The notes below the pieces were generated by a model, which was not told the origin of the DNA, did not search any database, and saw only the letters and a program-made list of their open reading frames with translations. From NCBI RefSeq assembly GCF_028583425.1, contig NC_072801.1, forward strand, positions 17,876,001-17,940,000: 64,000 bases of DNA, written 5' to 3'. Shown here piece by piece: positions 32,601 to 44,600 of the stretch. The translations under genes were made by a program, and so were the position numbers. Position 1 is the first letter of the stretch, and each line of letters starts with the position of its first letter. The stretch comes from Eublepharis macularius. Taxonomy: Eukaryota; Chordata; Lepidosauria; Squamata; Eublepharidae.

Positions 32601-35600
32601 TTGGGTTCTATAAAATGAATGTGCAGAATGCATAGAAGATATCTTTACTGCCCCACTGGAACCTGCTGAGCTCTCCCCCCCCCCCCCCCGTATCTGCAGC
32701 ACTGTATTGCATCGCCTGACCCACAGAAGCAGCTTTCTGAAGAGGCCGAGGGGGGGGGCAGAAATTCCCTATCTGCATGATCCAAGTCGCTGTTGAATGA
32801 ATTAAACTATTATTGGCTCAAGATAGTTAAGAATTTAAACGGCAAGTTTAATGTAATATTGTAATAGGCTGGAAATGGTCAAGTTGCCACTTGCAATTAA
32901 TAGAAGTTTACATAATGGTATTTTGTGTGTGTGATTTGTTTAAGAAACATTTTGCAGAGTGTCTGCTGCAAGGAAACTGCTTCTTCCAAGGCACTCACCT
33001 CTTCCAGTAGCCTCTCCTCGTTTGCTTTCTGCAGCTGAACCTGAGCTTCCTGGATGCCTTTGCGTACAATTTCCGTCATGTTTTCCAACAGCTGATTAGA
33101 AAGAGGATGGCAGGTGGGATGTTAGCGCTTTGCCTGGCTGCTTAACCTTGGCCTAGAAGAAACTAGCTCAGGTCTGTCTCGATTAAAACAACACAGTTTA
33201 TTTTTTAATTAACTCTGCATCACTGCTTTGAAGGGAGGGAAAACTGGCTTTCTGATAAAGTTTCAATAAACATCTGAAACTATTTTGTACTGAGTCTGAT
33301 AAGTTCTCTCTCTTGTTCCCTGTTGTGTACACTGACTGGGCAGCATCTTTCCATGATCTTCTTTTGGGGGGAGGTTCCTGCCTGGAACCTTTTCCCCTGG
33401 ATATGCCAGGGATTAAGCCCGGCCTGTTGCAAGGAAGGGTGTGTATTATTCTATCCAGTCTGAAATCTTATATGCCACTGCTCCAGAGACCTATTTGAGG
33501 CAACCTCACAATGGATAACTGGGTTATGCTTCCTTTCCCTGCCCCCAGAATCTTGCAAGGGGGGGGGGGGAGACCAGATGCAGCACAGGCAAATGCCTCC
33601 TGTATCTTGAGGGAGTAACATGACATTTCAGGTGTGGCTTCACTTTGACAGTGGCTACAAATGTCCTCTTCTACACAGCTAGCTTTGTGTGAGTGAGATA
33701 TGGCCAGGCCAAGTGCAATCCAAGCCTCCTTCACAAGACAAAGGGTGTTGTCTTGCAACCACTGGAGTATTCTTTATTCTTATTAATATGGTCCTAGACC
33801 AGCATAAGCAGCCAAAGGAGTATTAAACTAAAAAGGCCTGGTTATCTAAAGAGTCTTCTTCTACTAGAACAAACCCACTTACTAATGCCGTATCTGAGGG
33901 TTCAGGCTGCAGGTTGATTTTTGGTCACATAGTCTGGGCATTTTAGTTTCTGCTTACTTTAATGCTCTGCTAATTGTAGCTCATTGGTGTGGGGTAGAAT
34001 TGGCACAATAAAAATACATATTGTTGATCACTGCCATTATGTAGAAGCTGTCACAGAAATCAAGTTCAGAAGCAGGGTCTAGATTTTTCAAAGTAAGTGC
34101 TGGTGCCATAGCAGCACCTAAGATTGGAAGAGATTCCCCCCCCCCCCAATTTGAATACCACATTTGCACAATCTAGAAATTGTGGAAATTCAAAGGCGCC
34201 TTCCAAGGTAAATCAGTGCCTAAACCAGCATTGTTCAATTTAGTGAACCAGCTCTCACCCTGAACTGGGGGGGGGGGGGGGAATTATTTACTTTTTCAAA
34301 GAAGCCGCATCCTTTCCTAATTTCTTTCTGGCAGTTTACGAATCGGCCACTGGAGCCTAACTGAAAATTGGTCACTGGAAATAAATCAGACCACCATAAC
34401 CCATGTCTTGGTACATGAAACGAGCAATTCAGCTGACAGACTGGGTGGGAAAGGCGGAGTAATTTAAGCCAGGCACTAGTTACTGGTTTGCTTTTTCATC
34501 TAGTCTTTTGCCATGGCTCCAACACAGCAATCCTCTCTCTTTCCACATCTGAAGCCAAGTCCACAGAAAGGCTGCAGTCCTCTTTATGTGTAATTCTTTT
34601 TTACTGCTATCCTTTTAGGTCACTAATAATTGTGTGTGTCATATTAAGTGCGAGCATGCTCAGCCTTGGCAACAATTGTGGCATAGGGGTTAGACTGTTG
34701 GACTGCTGCATTCTGGGACACACCCCAGGAAAGCTCAGACTGGCCAAGGGTTACACACTAAAACAGCAGGAGCTGTGGCTCAGGGCCAAAGCATCTGCTT
34801 TGTGAAGGTCCCAGGTTCAGTCCCTGGCATCTCCGGTTTAAAGGATCAGTTGATCCCTAAGACTGCTTCCAGACTGAGACGACCATACTGGCCTTGACGG
34901 ACCAGTGATCAGATTTGGTATAAGGCGGCTTTCTGAGTGTTCAGATCTTAGCCTAACAAACACATTCACTGTTCACATGTGAACTGGCTACTGAATCTGC
35001 TTCAAGTGAGGGGAAAGCTTAAAAATACACGTGCAAGCTTTTGAGCCACTGAACTAGTTCTGTGACTTTCAGCCAACTCTAGCAACAGAAGGGAAAATAA
35101 TCAGAGTCCAGGGGCAACAGTTAATTGTGGCCTGAGCTTTTAGAGGCAACCCTGACCATGCCTTCCATGGGATTTCAGGTGGTATTTTTTTGTGACAGAC
35201 AAATGCTTCTGGAATAACAGCCATACTTTTCATCAGGAGTAGACAGGCAGAGGGCAAATTATGAGACCGGGGTGGGCTGGCTTGGTTTTACTACCACTGC
35301 ATAGCTTCAGAGACAGCTTCAGTACTTACTCTTGAATTTTCTTCAATTTCTCGGCCTGTCGCTGCAATTGTTTCTACCAGCTCAGCCACGTCTAGGTCTT
35401 CTGTAACCATCCCAATGTATATACAGTTTTTCTCCCCTCCGAATTCTGGACCTGTAAAAAGGGGGGGGGGGCAGGAGACAAAAACAGTCTGGAATTAGAT
35501 TCTATATATATCTGGGACTTCTAAAAATGCCTGCTTTAAAACAAAAATTACAGCCTTAAGCCCTATGTTGGCCCCAGGATTTTTGAAGGCCCTCTTTAAG

Positions 35601-38600
35601 ATTGCCCTTGGTGAACCCCTTCACCTTGCATGTAAACCAAGGATTGTCTGGAATTTCTTGCAACCTTGAGAAAGGAAACATATAAAATGCTATTTCTTCA
35701 GATTTCCTTTTTTTCAAGGTAGAGATCTACCCTCCCTCCCCTTGAGTTGTCTTTATCCATAGCTAAATCACCTAAAGAAAAGGACAGATCCGATTCCAGC
35801 TCGTTCAACTTTCTCAAGAGCGCACCGGTTATCTTTTCCACTTCTTTCTCTTCCTGCTTGTCTTCATTCTGCCCCTCATACCTTTTAGAAATCGTAAGGA
35901 GAGCCACGTAAGTAAACATTTTGGAAAGGAAGACATTGCTGTGGAAAATCGTGAAATTCTATTGCATGTGCAGCCCTCCCCCCACCATTAAAATATGCAG
36001 TGATTCCAGCGACATGGCCACACATTTTTGGTTGCTCAAACAAAAGTCTGTTTTCGACAGGTCTTCTCGTTCGAAAGCATTAATGCAACTCTGCCTTTTT
36101 TAGAGGACAAATGTATTTCGTGTAAGATCAAAGCTTTGCTTTGTAACTGCAGGGATGCGTCGCGCTGAATGCTGTCTGGTTCTCTTCGAAAGGATCAAGT
36201 TCAGACCTGCTACCATCAACTCTCAAAATTCCAGCAGCAGCAAAGCAAAAACTCAGACACGCCCACACCTAGGGAACATGGAAGGGCATCTGGGCTAGCA
36301 GGAGGGAGAACAGATTTGCCAACTCCATGTGGTTGGCTTTTTCCATGGCAGCTCGGAAAACCAACCATCTTGGTAAAGAGGTGGCTTTCCAAGCTTCCTA
36401 TTGCAAATGCCTGGCCTTTGGTGCTCATTGCCTCAAAAGCAACTCTAGGAAAACTTCCTTCGCATTTGAGTGGTGCTTTTGGCATTTCTTGCCTACCCCT
36501 TCCTCTGTGAAGTCTGATCGTGGGGTATGCATAGTTTCCCTGCCTCCTCCAATTTTATCATAACAGTCCTGTGAGATGATGAGTAGCTTAAGGTCAGGCA
36601 GGGAGTTTCATGGCTGAGTGGGAACACTAACCCAACTCTCTCCCCTGTCCTTGTCGAACATCTTAACCCCTACACCACACTGGAATCTTGCAGTCTACTG
36701 AAATCTTTACTGTGCTTCCACTGAGCACACCATGCAAATGAAAAACCAACCAAAAAACCAAAACAAGACTTTTAAAAAGTTGAGTGAATCATTGCAGCTG
36801 CAGCTGTATGTCAGATACAACTGTCAAATTCTGCTGATCTCAAGGACACATCCATACATCAAAGAGCATTTACTTCCGTGCTTTGAATACTGCTTTTACA
36901 TAAAAAGCCCTACTGCTTTAGACCAAAGTGATCCCCACCTTTGTGTTTCCTGGCTCATTTGTACCTTTGCTGTTGGGAATAAAATCCAAAGGGCCTTGGG
37001 ACCAAATGCCCCTCACTGATTGGAAACCAAAGATCACCTGCTTCCCAAATAGCTGATTCTGGCTGTCCTCTGCCTCCTTGATGTAAGGCAATTCAGGAGA
37101 TCCCAGAAAGCATCTGCTTTGCAACTGTGGGGAATGTACATCTGGAAGCAGCTGCCTCTGCTGTGGGAAGTCACTTGGCTTGAAACCTATCTAACATTTT
37201 GTGGCTAGCCCTAATCACATGGCCACCCGTTTGCTATGTTGCCCTCTAACCTTCCTCCAAATTCCAGAAGGGCAGGTGTGCTCAGCAAGGCTGTATTGTT
37301 AATGTTCTGAAGCTTTCAAAATGCCACGTGGAAAAAGCCCTGGCAGAAGGCACTCACCTAACCACCCCAAGACCAGGCCAGCTGATGTCTTCCACATAGG
37401 ACAGCCCGACTGTTCTTTTCACTTCCTGCTCAAACTCGTCTCTTAGTTGAAGCGTGCAAGTCAACACGGGAACCTTCATTTTCAAGCAGTCCACCAACTG
37501 GTCAACATCTTGCACTTCAGTTCCTAAAACTGAAGAATCAGATCCGTCAGAGGGGACATGGCACACACATAAGCCAGTCAGTCTGTGCTTCTTCCCCCCA
37601 TAGGGAACATGAGACTCACTGGATCACACTGGTGGTATGGCATCCTGTTTTCACAGTTGGCCAGTCAGATGACCCCAGAAAGCCTACAAACAGGGGAATG
37701 AAGGCGATAGATCTCCCCACTTTATGTCAACTGCATCCAACATAGAGGTCCCATTTAGCTCTCCTGGCTAATAAGAACCACCCCTGCTGAATCAGGTCTA
37801 GGCAAGCATCCTGATTTGCCCACAATGGCCAACTGCATGCCCCAGAAGGATCGCAAGAGGGGCACAGAAGTTGAACTCTCTTACCCTATTGCTCCCCCCT
37901 GCCACCCTGCTTATCCCACACCCCAGCAGCTGGCATTCAGTAGTCTACTGCCTCTGAACAAGTTCTATTTAGCCATCATGGCCAACAGCATCTGAGGGAC
38001 CCTATGCATTAATCCCCACCCGTGTCAGTGGTTAAACCACCAAATTCCAAAAGTAAATTTGTGCATTGTATGAAGCTCTATTTTCTTTTGTCTATCCCAG
38101 ATCTCCTGTGCGTTATCTTCCCTGGATGCTGCCAAATTCCAGTACTTGGGGGGAGGGAGAAAAAGTTCTCCACTTGGCAAACCAAACAAAAAGAATCTCT
38201 TTGACCTTCCTCCATAGGTTTCCTGGGAATGGAAGCTCAGTGGCTGCTCTGTCAGCTGGAACTCTCACCCCACTCTGAGCATCAGTTTCTGTAGCTCATT
38301 TTGAGTGAGAGAGAGAAGTCTTCCCATTGTCTAGTTTTAGATCAAAATCTGTGCATCTTTTTTTTTTTTTTTTTGAAAAATTTTTTATTGGGTTAGAACA
38401 TTTTTATTTTTACATTACAATCAATTTTCCCCTAATTTTTCGTTTCTAACCCCCTCCCTTTCCCCCCCTTTTGTTGACTTCCAACAGCTTTCCCACCCTC
38501 TGTCCCTTTTCCCTTACTTCTATTAAATTCCTCTGTCTAAAACAGATATACATTCTCCATTATATTAAGCAGTGCATCATTAACTCCTTTAATTATTATA

Positions 38601-41600
38601 CACCCAAACTGTACGTCTTTAGATAAACAATTTATCCCATTTTCCAATTTTGAATAATTCTATATAAACCTATATATCATAAACCATAAAAATTTCCCAC
38701 ATTTAAATCAAACAATTTGATTTGTTCTCTATATATTACTCATTTCAACTTTTTATGGTAATTCTATATAACTCCTCAGATACTCAATCAATTTAACTCT
38801 TCTATACATTCAGTTTGGTGCATATAAATCTTGTCAAAGAAAGAAAATATTGTTAATTAGTCAATCCTCATGTTTAAACCTTATCATTAATTATTCTCTA
38901 TCAGTTGACCTATACATATCTATATATATCTCAATCAATTAATCTAACTGCTTATAAATTCACATTTCTCTTCCTCCCCCGGTAAAGTCACCCCTCTCTT
39001 TTATACTTTTATTATATTTCAGTAGTTCTCAAACTGCCACAGTTTTCCTCCCACCTCCCATTTCTTCTCCAGGTATTGTTTCAGCTTCTCCCAGTCTGTG
39101 TTGAACTGCCCTGAGTCCAGATCTCTCAGTTTTCTTGTCATCTTGTCCATTTCAGCCATATACAGCAATTTGTAGATCCAATCTTCAATAGTTGGTACTT
39201 CTTGTACTTTCCATTTCTGCGCATACAAAAGTCTAGCTGCTGCAGTCATATAAAAAATCAACGTCCTATGATGGGCTGGAATTCCCTCCATTCCCAAGTT
39301 TAGCAGCAGGAGTTCTGGGTTCTTATTTATTTGAAACTGTAAAATTTCACTCATTTCTCTTATTATTTCCCCCCAGAACTGCCTAGCTACCTCACACGAC
39401 CACCACATATGATAGAGGGAGCCCTCATGTTTCTTACATTTCCAGCATTTATTAGAAGTATTCAAATTCCCTAGCGCAATCTTCTTTGGTGTCATGTACC
39501 AACGATAGATCATTTTGAAAATGTTCTCTTTAATATTAATACATGTCGTTGTCTTCATTGTAGTTTTCCACAAGTATTCCCATGCCTCCATTGTTATTTC
39601 TTTATTGAAATTTATAGCCCATTTCACCATCTGTGTTTTAACTATCTCATCCTCAGTATACCATTTCAGCAATACTTGGTATACCTTGGATATTCTTTTC
39701 TTGTCTTCTTTAAGAAGGGTCTGCTCTAGTTCCGAGTTCTCTGTTCGTATGCCCCCTTTTGCAAAGTCTGAGTTGTATAAGTCTCTAATCTGTCTATACT
39801 GAAACCAATCATAGTTAGGTGATAGTTCCTCTTGCGTCTTTATTCTAAGTTTAGATACTTCAATCTTAGTTATTTCTTTATACGTTAAACATTGTTGTTC
39901 ATTATCCACAGCTCTCGGATCTATCACCTCATATGGAACCACCCACAAGGGGGTTCCTTCTTGTAAGTAAGTTCTATACTTCTTCCAGATTGTAAATAGA
40001 CTTCTCCTTACAAAATGATGCAGGAACATCGAGTTGACCTTTACTTTGTCATGCCATAGGTATGCGTGCCATCCAAAAATTTTTTTATATCCCTCTAGGG
40101 CTAATAGTTTCTTATTCTTTAATGTCATCCACTCTTTTAGCCAAACTAGGCAGATTGCATCATGGTAAAGTCTCAGATTGGGCAGTTGCATTCCGCCTCT
40201 CTCCTTTGCATCTTGTAAAACTTTTACTTTCACTCGAGGCTTCTTGCCTGCCCAAACAAAATCTGATATTTTCCTCTGCCATTTTTCAAATTGTTTAGAG
40301 TCTCTGATGATTGGTATTGTCTGTAACAAAAACATTACTCTTGGTAACACATTCATCTTAACTGCTGCAATCCTGCCCAACCATGACAGGTTCAATCTAT
40401 TCCATTTGATCAAGTCTCTCTCTATCTGAGTCCATAATTTTTCATAATTATTCTTGAACAAATCTATATTTTTTGCAGTCAGCTCAACTCCCAAGTATTT
40501 CACCTTACTAGTTACTTCACAATCCGTTGTTTCCATTAACAATTGTTGTTTCTGCTTAGTCATGTTTTTGCATAATATCTTTGACTTCTTTTTGTTAATG
40601 AAGAAACCTGCCAAATCTCCAAACTCCTTGATCTTGCCTATCACTTTTGGCATGTTCTCCAGTGGGTCTTCTACAATTAACATTATGTCGTCTGCAAATG
40701 CTCTGACCTTATATGAGTAGTCCTTTATTTTTATTCCTCGTATTTCCTCATCTTGTCGAATTTGTATCATCAGAATCTCCAATACTAAAATGAACAACAA
40801 TGGAGATAACGGGCAACCTTGTCTTGTTCCTTTACTAATCGTCAATTTTTTGGTCAATTCATCATTCACTACAATTGCTGCAGTCTGGTCTCTATAGATT
40901 TCCTTGATTGCTCTGACGAATCTTTCTCCCAGTTGTAGCTTTTCCATAGTGGCAAACATAAAATCCCAGTTTAAATTGTCAAACGCTTTTTCAGCGTCTA
41001 CAAAGAAGAAACCAACCTCTTTGTCACAACGCTTGTCGTAGTATTCAATAGCATTGATCACTGTCCTTAAGTTGTCTCTTATTTGTCTGTCTGGCAAAAA
41101 GCCTGCTTGTTCCTCCTCTATGACTTCCGAGAGCCACCCCTTCAATCTCTCCGCCAATATCTTCGCAAAAATTTTATAGTCATTATTGAGTAGTGATATA
41201 GGCCTATAATTTTTCACGCTAGTCAGATCTTGGCCCTCTTTTGGGATCAATGATATATTCGCTTCGCTCCAAGTGTCTGGAATTCTTTGATCCCTAAAAA
41301 CTCCGTTCATCACCTCTTTTAGGAATGGTGCCAGTTCATTGGCCATTGTCTTATAAAATTTAGCCGTAAGTCCATCTGGCCCTGGCGCCTTTCCTAGATT
41401 TGCGGATTGTATTGCCATATTTATTTCCTCATCAGTTACTTCACTGTTCAACTTATTTCTCCAAGCTTCCGAGATCTCTGGAAGTTTGGTTTTCTCCAAA
41501 TATGATGCTATTGATTCTTTGTTTACTTCTTTTTTATTATACAGCTTAGCGTAAAATTTATAAAAGGCTCTGCTAATGGTAGTCTGCTCCAAATACGTTT

Positions 41601-44600
41601 TGTTTTCTTCACAAATTTTATTTATTATTTTCTTTTCCCTTTTCTTCTTTAATTGCCATGCCAAATATTTCCCAGGTTTATTAGCACCCTCAAAAGCTTT
41701 TTGATTCAGTCTTTTAAGGTTCCACTCCAATTCTTTGTTACTCATTGCTGTTAACTGTTCTTGAAGAATTTTGATTTCCTGATGTATTTTCTTTTTCCCT
41801 GGTCTCTTTTTTAACTGTACTTCTTTGGCCTTTATTTTCTCCTCAATCTCTTGTCTTTTCTCCTCTTTCTTTTTCCTTGCTCTACCATTTAAGTCCATTA
41901 GTATGCCCCTTACAACCGCCTTGTACGCGTCCCAAACTTTACTGGTTGGTACTTCTTTATTCACGTTGTATTGTATAAAAAACTTAGTCTCTCTTCTCAG
42001 TGTTTCCATATTCTCACTTTCCTGTAACAGGTCCTCATTTATTCTCCAGGCTTTCCTTTTTCTCCTTTTTCCAAATTTCCACATAATTGGGTTGTGATCT
42101 GAGCCTACCATCGGCATTATTTCTACCTCCTTAGTCCATAGCGCTAAGTCCTTTGAGGCCCAGATCATATCAATTCTTGATAATGTAAGATGCCTTGCAG
42201 AATAAAAAGTAAACTGTTTGGTTTTAGGATATTCTCTCCTCCATACGTCTTCGAGAGTCTCTTGTTGAATCAACTCAAAAAAAAGCTTTGGCAATAGTCC
42301 TCTTTTCTTTTGTGCTTTTGTAGTCTTTTTGTCTAATTCCAAATCTGTCACTCCATTGAAATCTCCAGCAAGAATTATCTGGTCATATACAAGATCGTCT
42401 AGGTGCTTCCTTAAGTCCTCAAAGAAGCTTTCCTTTGCACCGTTAGGTGCATAAAGTCCGACTACCAACACTCTCTTTAAGTTCCAATTACATTCCACTG
42501 CTACAAATCTAGCTTCCACATCTCTCATAACAAATTTTGGCTGCAGCTCCTCTTTTATATACAACACCACTCCTCTTTTTTTCTTTTTGGAAGCCGCTAC
42601 AAATTCTTTGCCCAATTTTCCAGATTTTAAATATTTTACATCCTGTTTTCTAATGTGGGTCTCCTGCAAACAAACAATATCACATTTTTGTTTTAGTAGC
42701 CAATGAAAAATATTTTTTCTCTTATTCGGTGAGTTTAGTCCATTTATATTCCAAGATAATACTTTACACTCCATATTCATGGTTTTGTTGGTAAGTCTTT
42801 TTCATTGTCCTTGATAAATCTCTCCATCTCCCGCTCAGATCTGATACGTTTTTTTGCCCCTCCAAACTCAAAGGACACTCCTTCCGGTAACTCCCATCTG
42901 TATCTGATATTCATGTCCTTCAAAGTCTGAATTAGCACTCTATATTTTTTCCTGTCCAATAACACTGATCTGGGCAGTTCCTTCATTATAATAATCGTCT
43001 TGCCATCAATCTCCAATGGATCTTGAAATTGTTTGGTCACAATCCTCTCTTTCATATTTCTAGTTGTAAACTGCACAATCACATCCCTTGGTAGTTTCCT
43101 CTGGGTTGCAATTCTCGAGTTCACACGATACGCCACATCTAGGATAGCCACAATTTCCTCCTCCTCCTTCCCCAGGTAATCAGCCAACACCTCAGTCATC
43201 TGTTCTTGCGCTGACTTCCCTTCCACTTCTGGCAGACCACGAAAACGAAGCTGCTTCTCCATGTGTTTAGTTTCTGCAACTGACATCCTCCCCTTCACCA
43301 GCCTCATCTCTGTTTGTTGCGTGTCTATTAAATTCTCCATCGCGTCTTCTACTGTTTTAACTCTCTGCTGCGTTCCTTGTAATTCACTGCTAATCGTTTC
43401 CACACCTTTTTTCACTTCTGACAGCTCCGACTTTACTGTCTGTGTAACTTCCTTGACCTCTTTAATAAGCTCCAATTTCGTGTCCTTAAGTTCTTTCATC
43501 ATGTCTATAAGTTTTTTGTCCAAGTTTTCTATTGCCGATTGCCACTCTTTTTTCGACATCGTGGGGCTTGCTTTAGCTCGCTCCCACGAATCTGCTCTCT
43601 TCCTCAGCTCCGTGGCGTATAATTAAACGTTTTCCTTTTTTTTAAATGTCCCAATCTTTGCCAAAATTAATTTTTTATATCCAAAATGTCGGGCGTCTTT
43701 TCTCTATGGTTTCTCTATGTTATTATAATCCAAGATGGCCTACTTCCTCTTCCGCTGAAGCCACGACCCTTCCACTTTCAAAGATGGCGATTCCCCACTT
43801 CCTGTCCTTTGGCAAGGGCCGCTTCCCTCCAGCCACTCTATTGTTGTTACGCACTTCCTGTCTCCCGTCTTCCCACAGCAGGTCTCGCGATGGTGTCTTT
43901 TTCCCACAGCTCCAAAACCACAGGTATTCAAAACAATAGTCCGATTTTTGTAATAACTTCTTTAAACTTAGTCTCTTTTAAAATACAACTCCTGCCGAGT
44001 CTTCACCTCCTTTTCGCTAGTCTGTTGCAGTTTAAAAGTCTACTTTCTTTCCTCTCTGTTTTTGTCAATCTGTCCCGTTTCAAGAGATAGCGATCTTTAC
44101 CTTCTCTCCAGCTTTCTCGGGTTGTAATCGCTGTTTCGATCTTAAATTCTCCTCTCGACTTCCCTCCCCGATCGAAGCTTGGGTATGTAGGTCTTATGCC
44201 AGCCGAATTGGCCCCAAAATTGCCGCAGAGATTATAGCCGACCCGTCGCAAGGTGGGACCTCAAGGATCGGGGGGGAGACTCCTTGTGTAGAGCCCCCCC
44301 TCGTCCGAGATCTAACTCACCCTAGGGTCTTGAGCGTTCTTTGCCTGCTCCCCGCCTGAGAGCAGTCGGCCGCGGGTTATTTTCACCCCTCCGGCCGGTT
44401 AAAACGGCAATCCGGTCAGCTCCACAAATGGAGCTGCGTTAGACCTCCATGAATCCCAAACCGGAAGTCAAAAAAATCTGTGCATCTGATTGCTTGTGGT
44501 TTGGGAACTGCAACTAAACTTTTGTGTGAATCTGTACACTTGCATCTGTACACTTGCATATGTATATCTAGTTGAACTTGGTGCTGAGATCAGTTTAAGG

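Larger units (their letters stand above)
38359..44472 (-). mobile_element. Full-length L1 LINE, 6.1 kb, both ORFs open, 15-bp target duplication
   Basis: The element has every part of an L1: a roughly 0.9 kb 5' UTR, ORF1, ORF2, a 3' UTR and a poly-A tail (T run at 38359). AAAATCTGTGCATCT flanks it exactly at 38344-38358 and 44473-44487. ORF1 and ORF2 overlap by four bases (ATGA, 42777-42780). Neither frame is broken. It sits antisense-neutral, that is in the same orientation as PDXDC1, in the intron between exons 44738-44843 and 37358-37529. An exact duplication, intact frames and a long tail point to a very recent insertion. Confidence 0.97.

Noticed and set aside
34757-34830. Functional tRNA gene
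   Set aside because: A and B boxes are present but the sequence cannot fold into a full cloverleaf and continues into a SINE body found elsewhere in the window.
37358-37523. Acceptor at 37524 for the PDXDC1 exon
   Set aside because: The phase fits the upstream exon only if the acceptor six bases earlier (exon from 37529) is used, which also restores the conserved Val-Leu-Gly-Thr.
39515-43626. Plus-strand frames of 78-121 aa across 39.5-43.6 kb
   Set aside because: They are antisense shadows of L1 ORF1 and ORF2, hydrophobic because the sense strand is A-rich.
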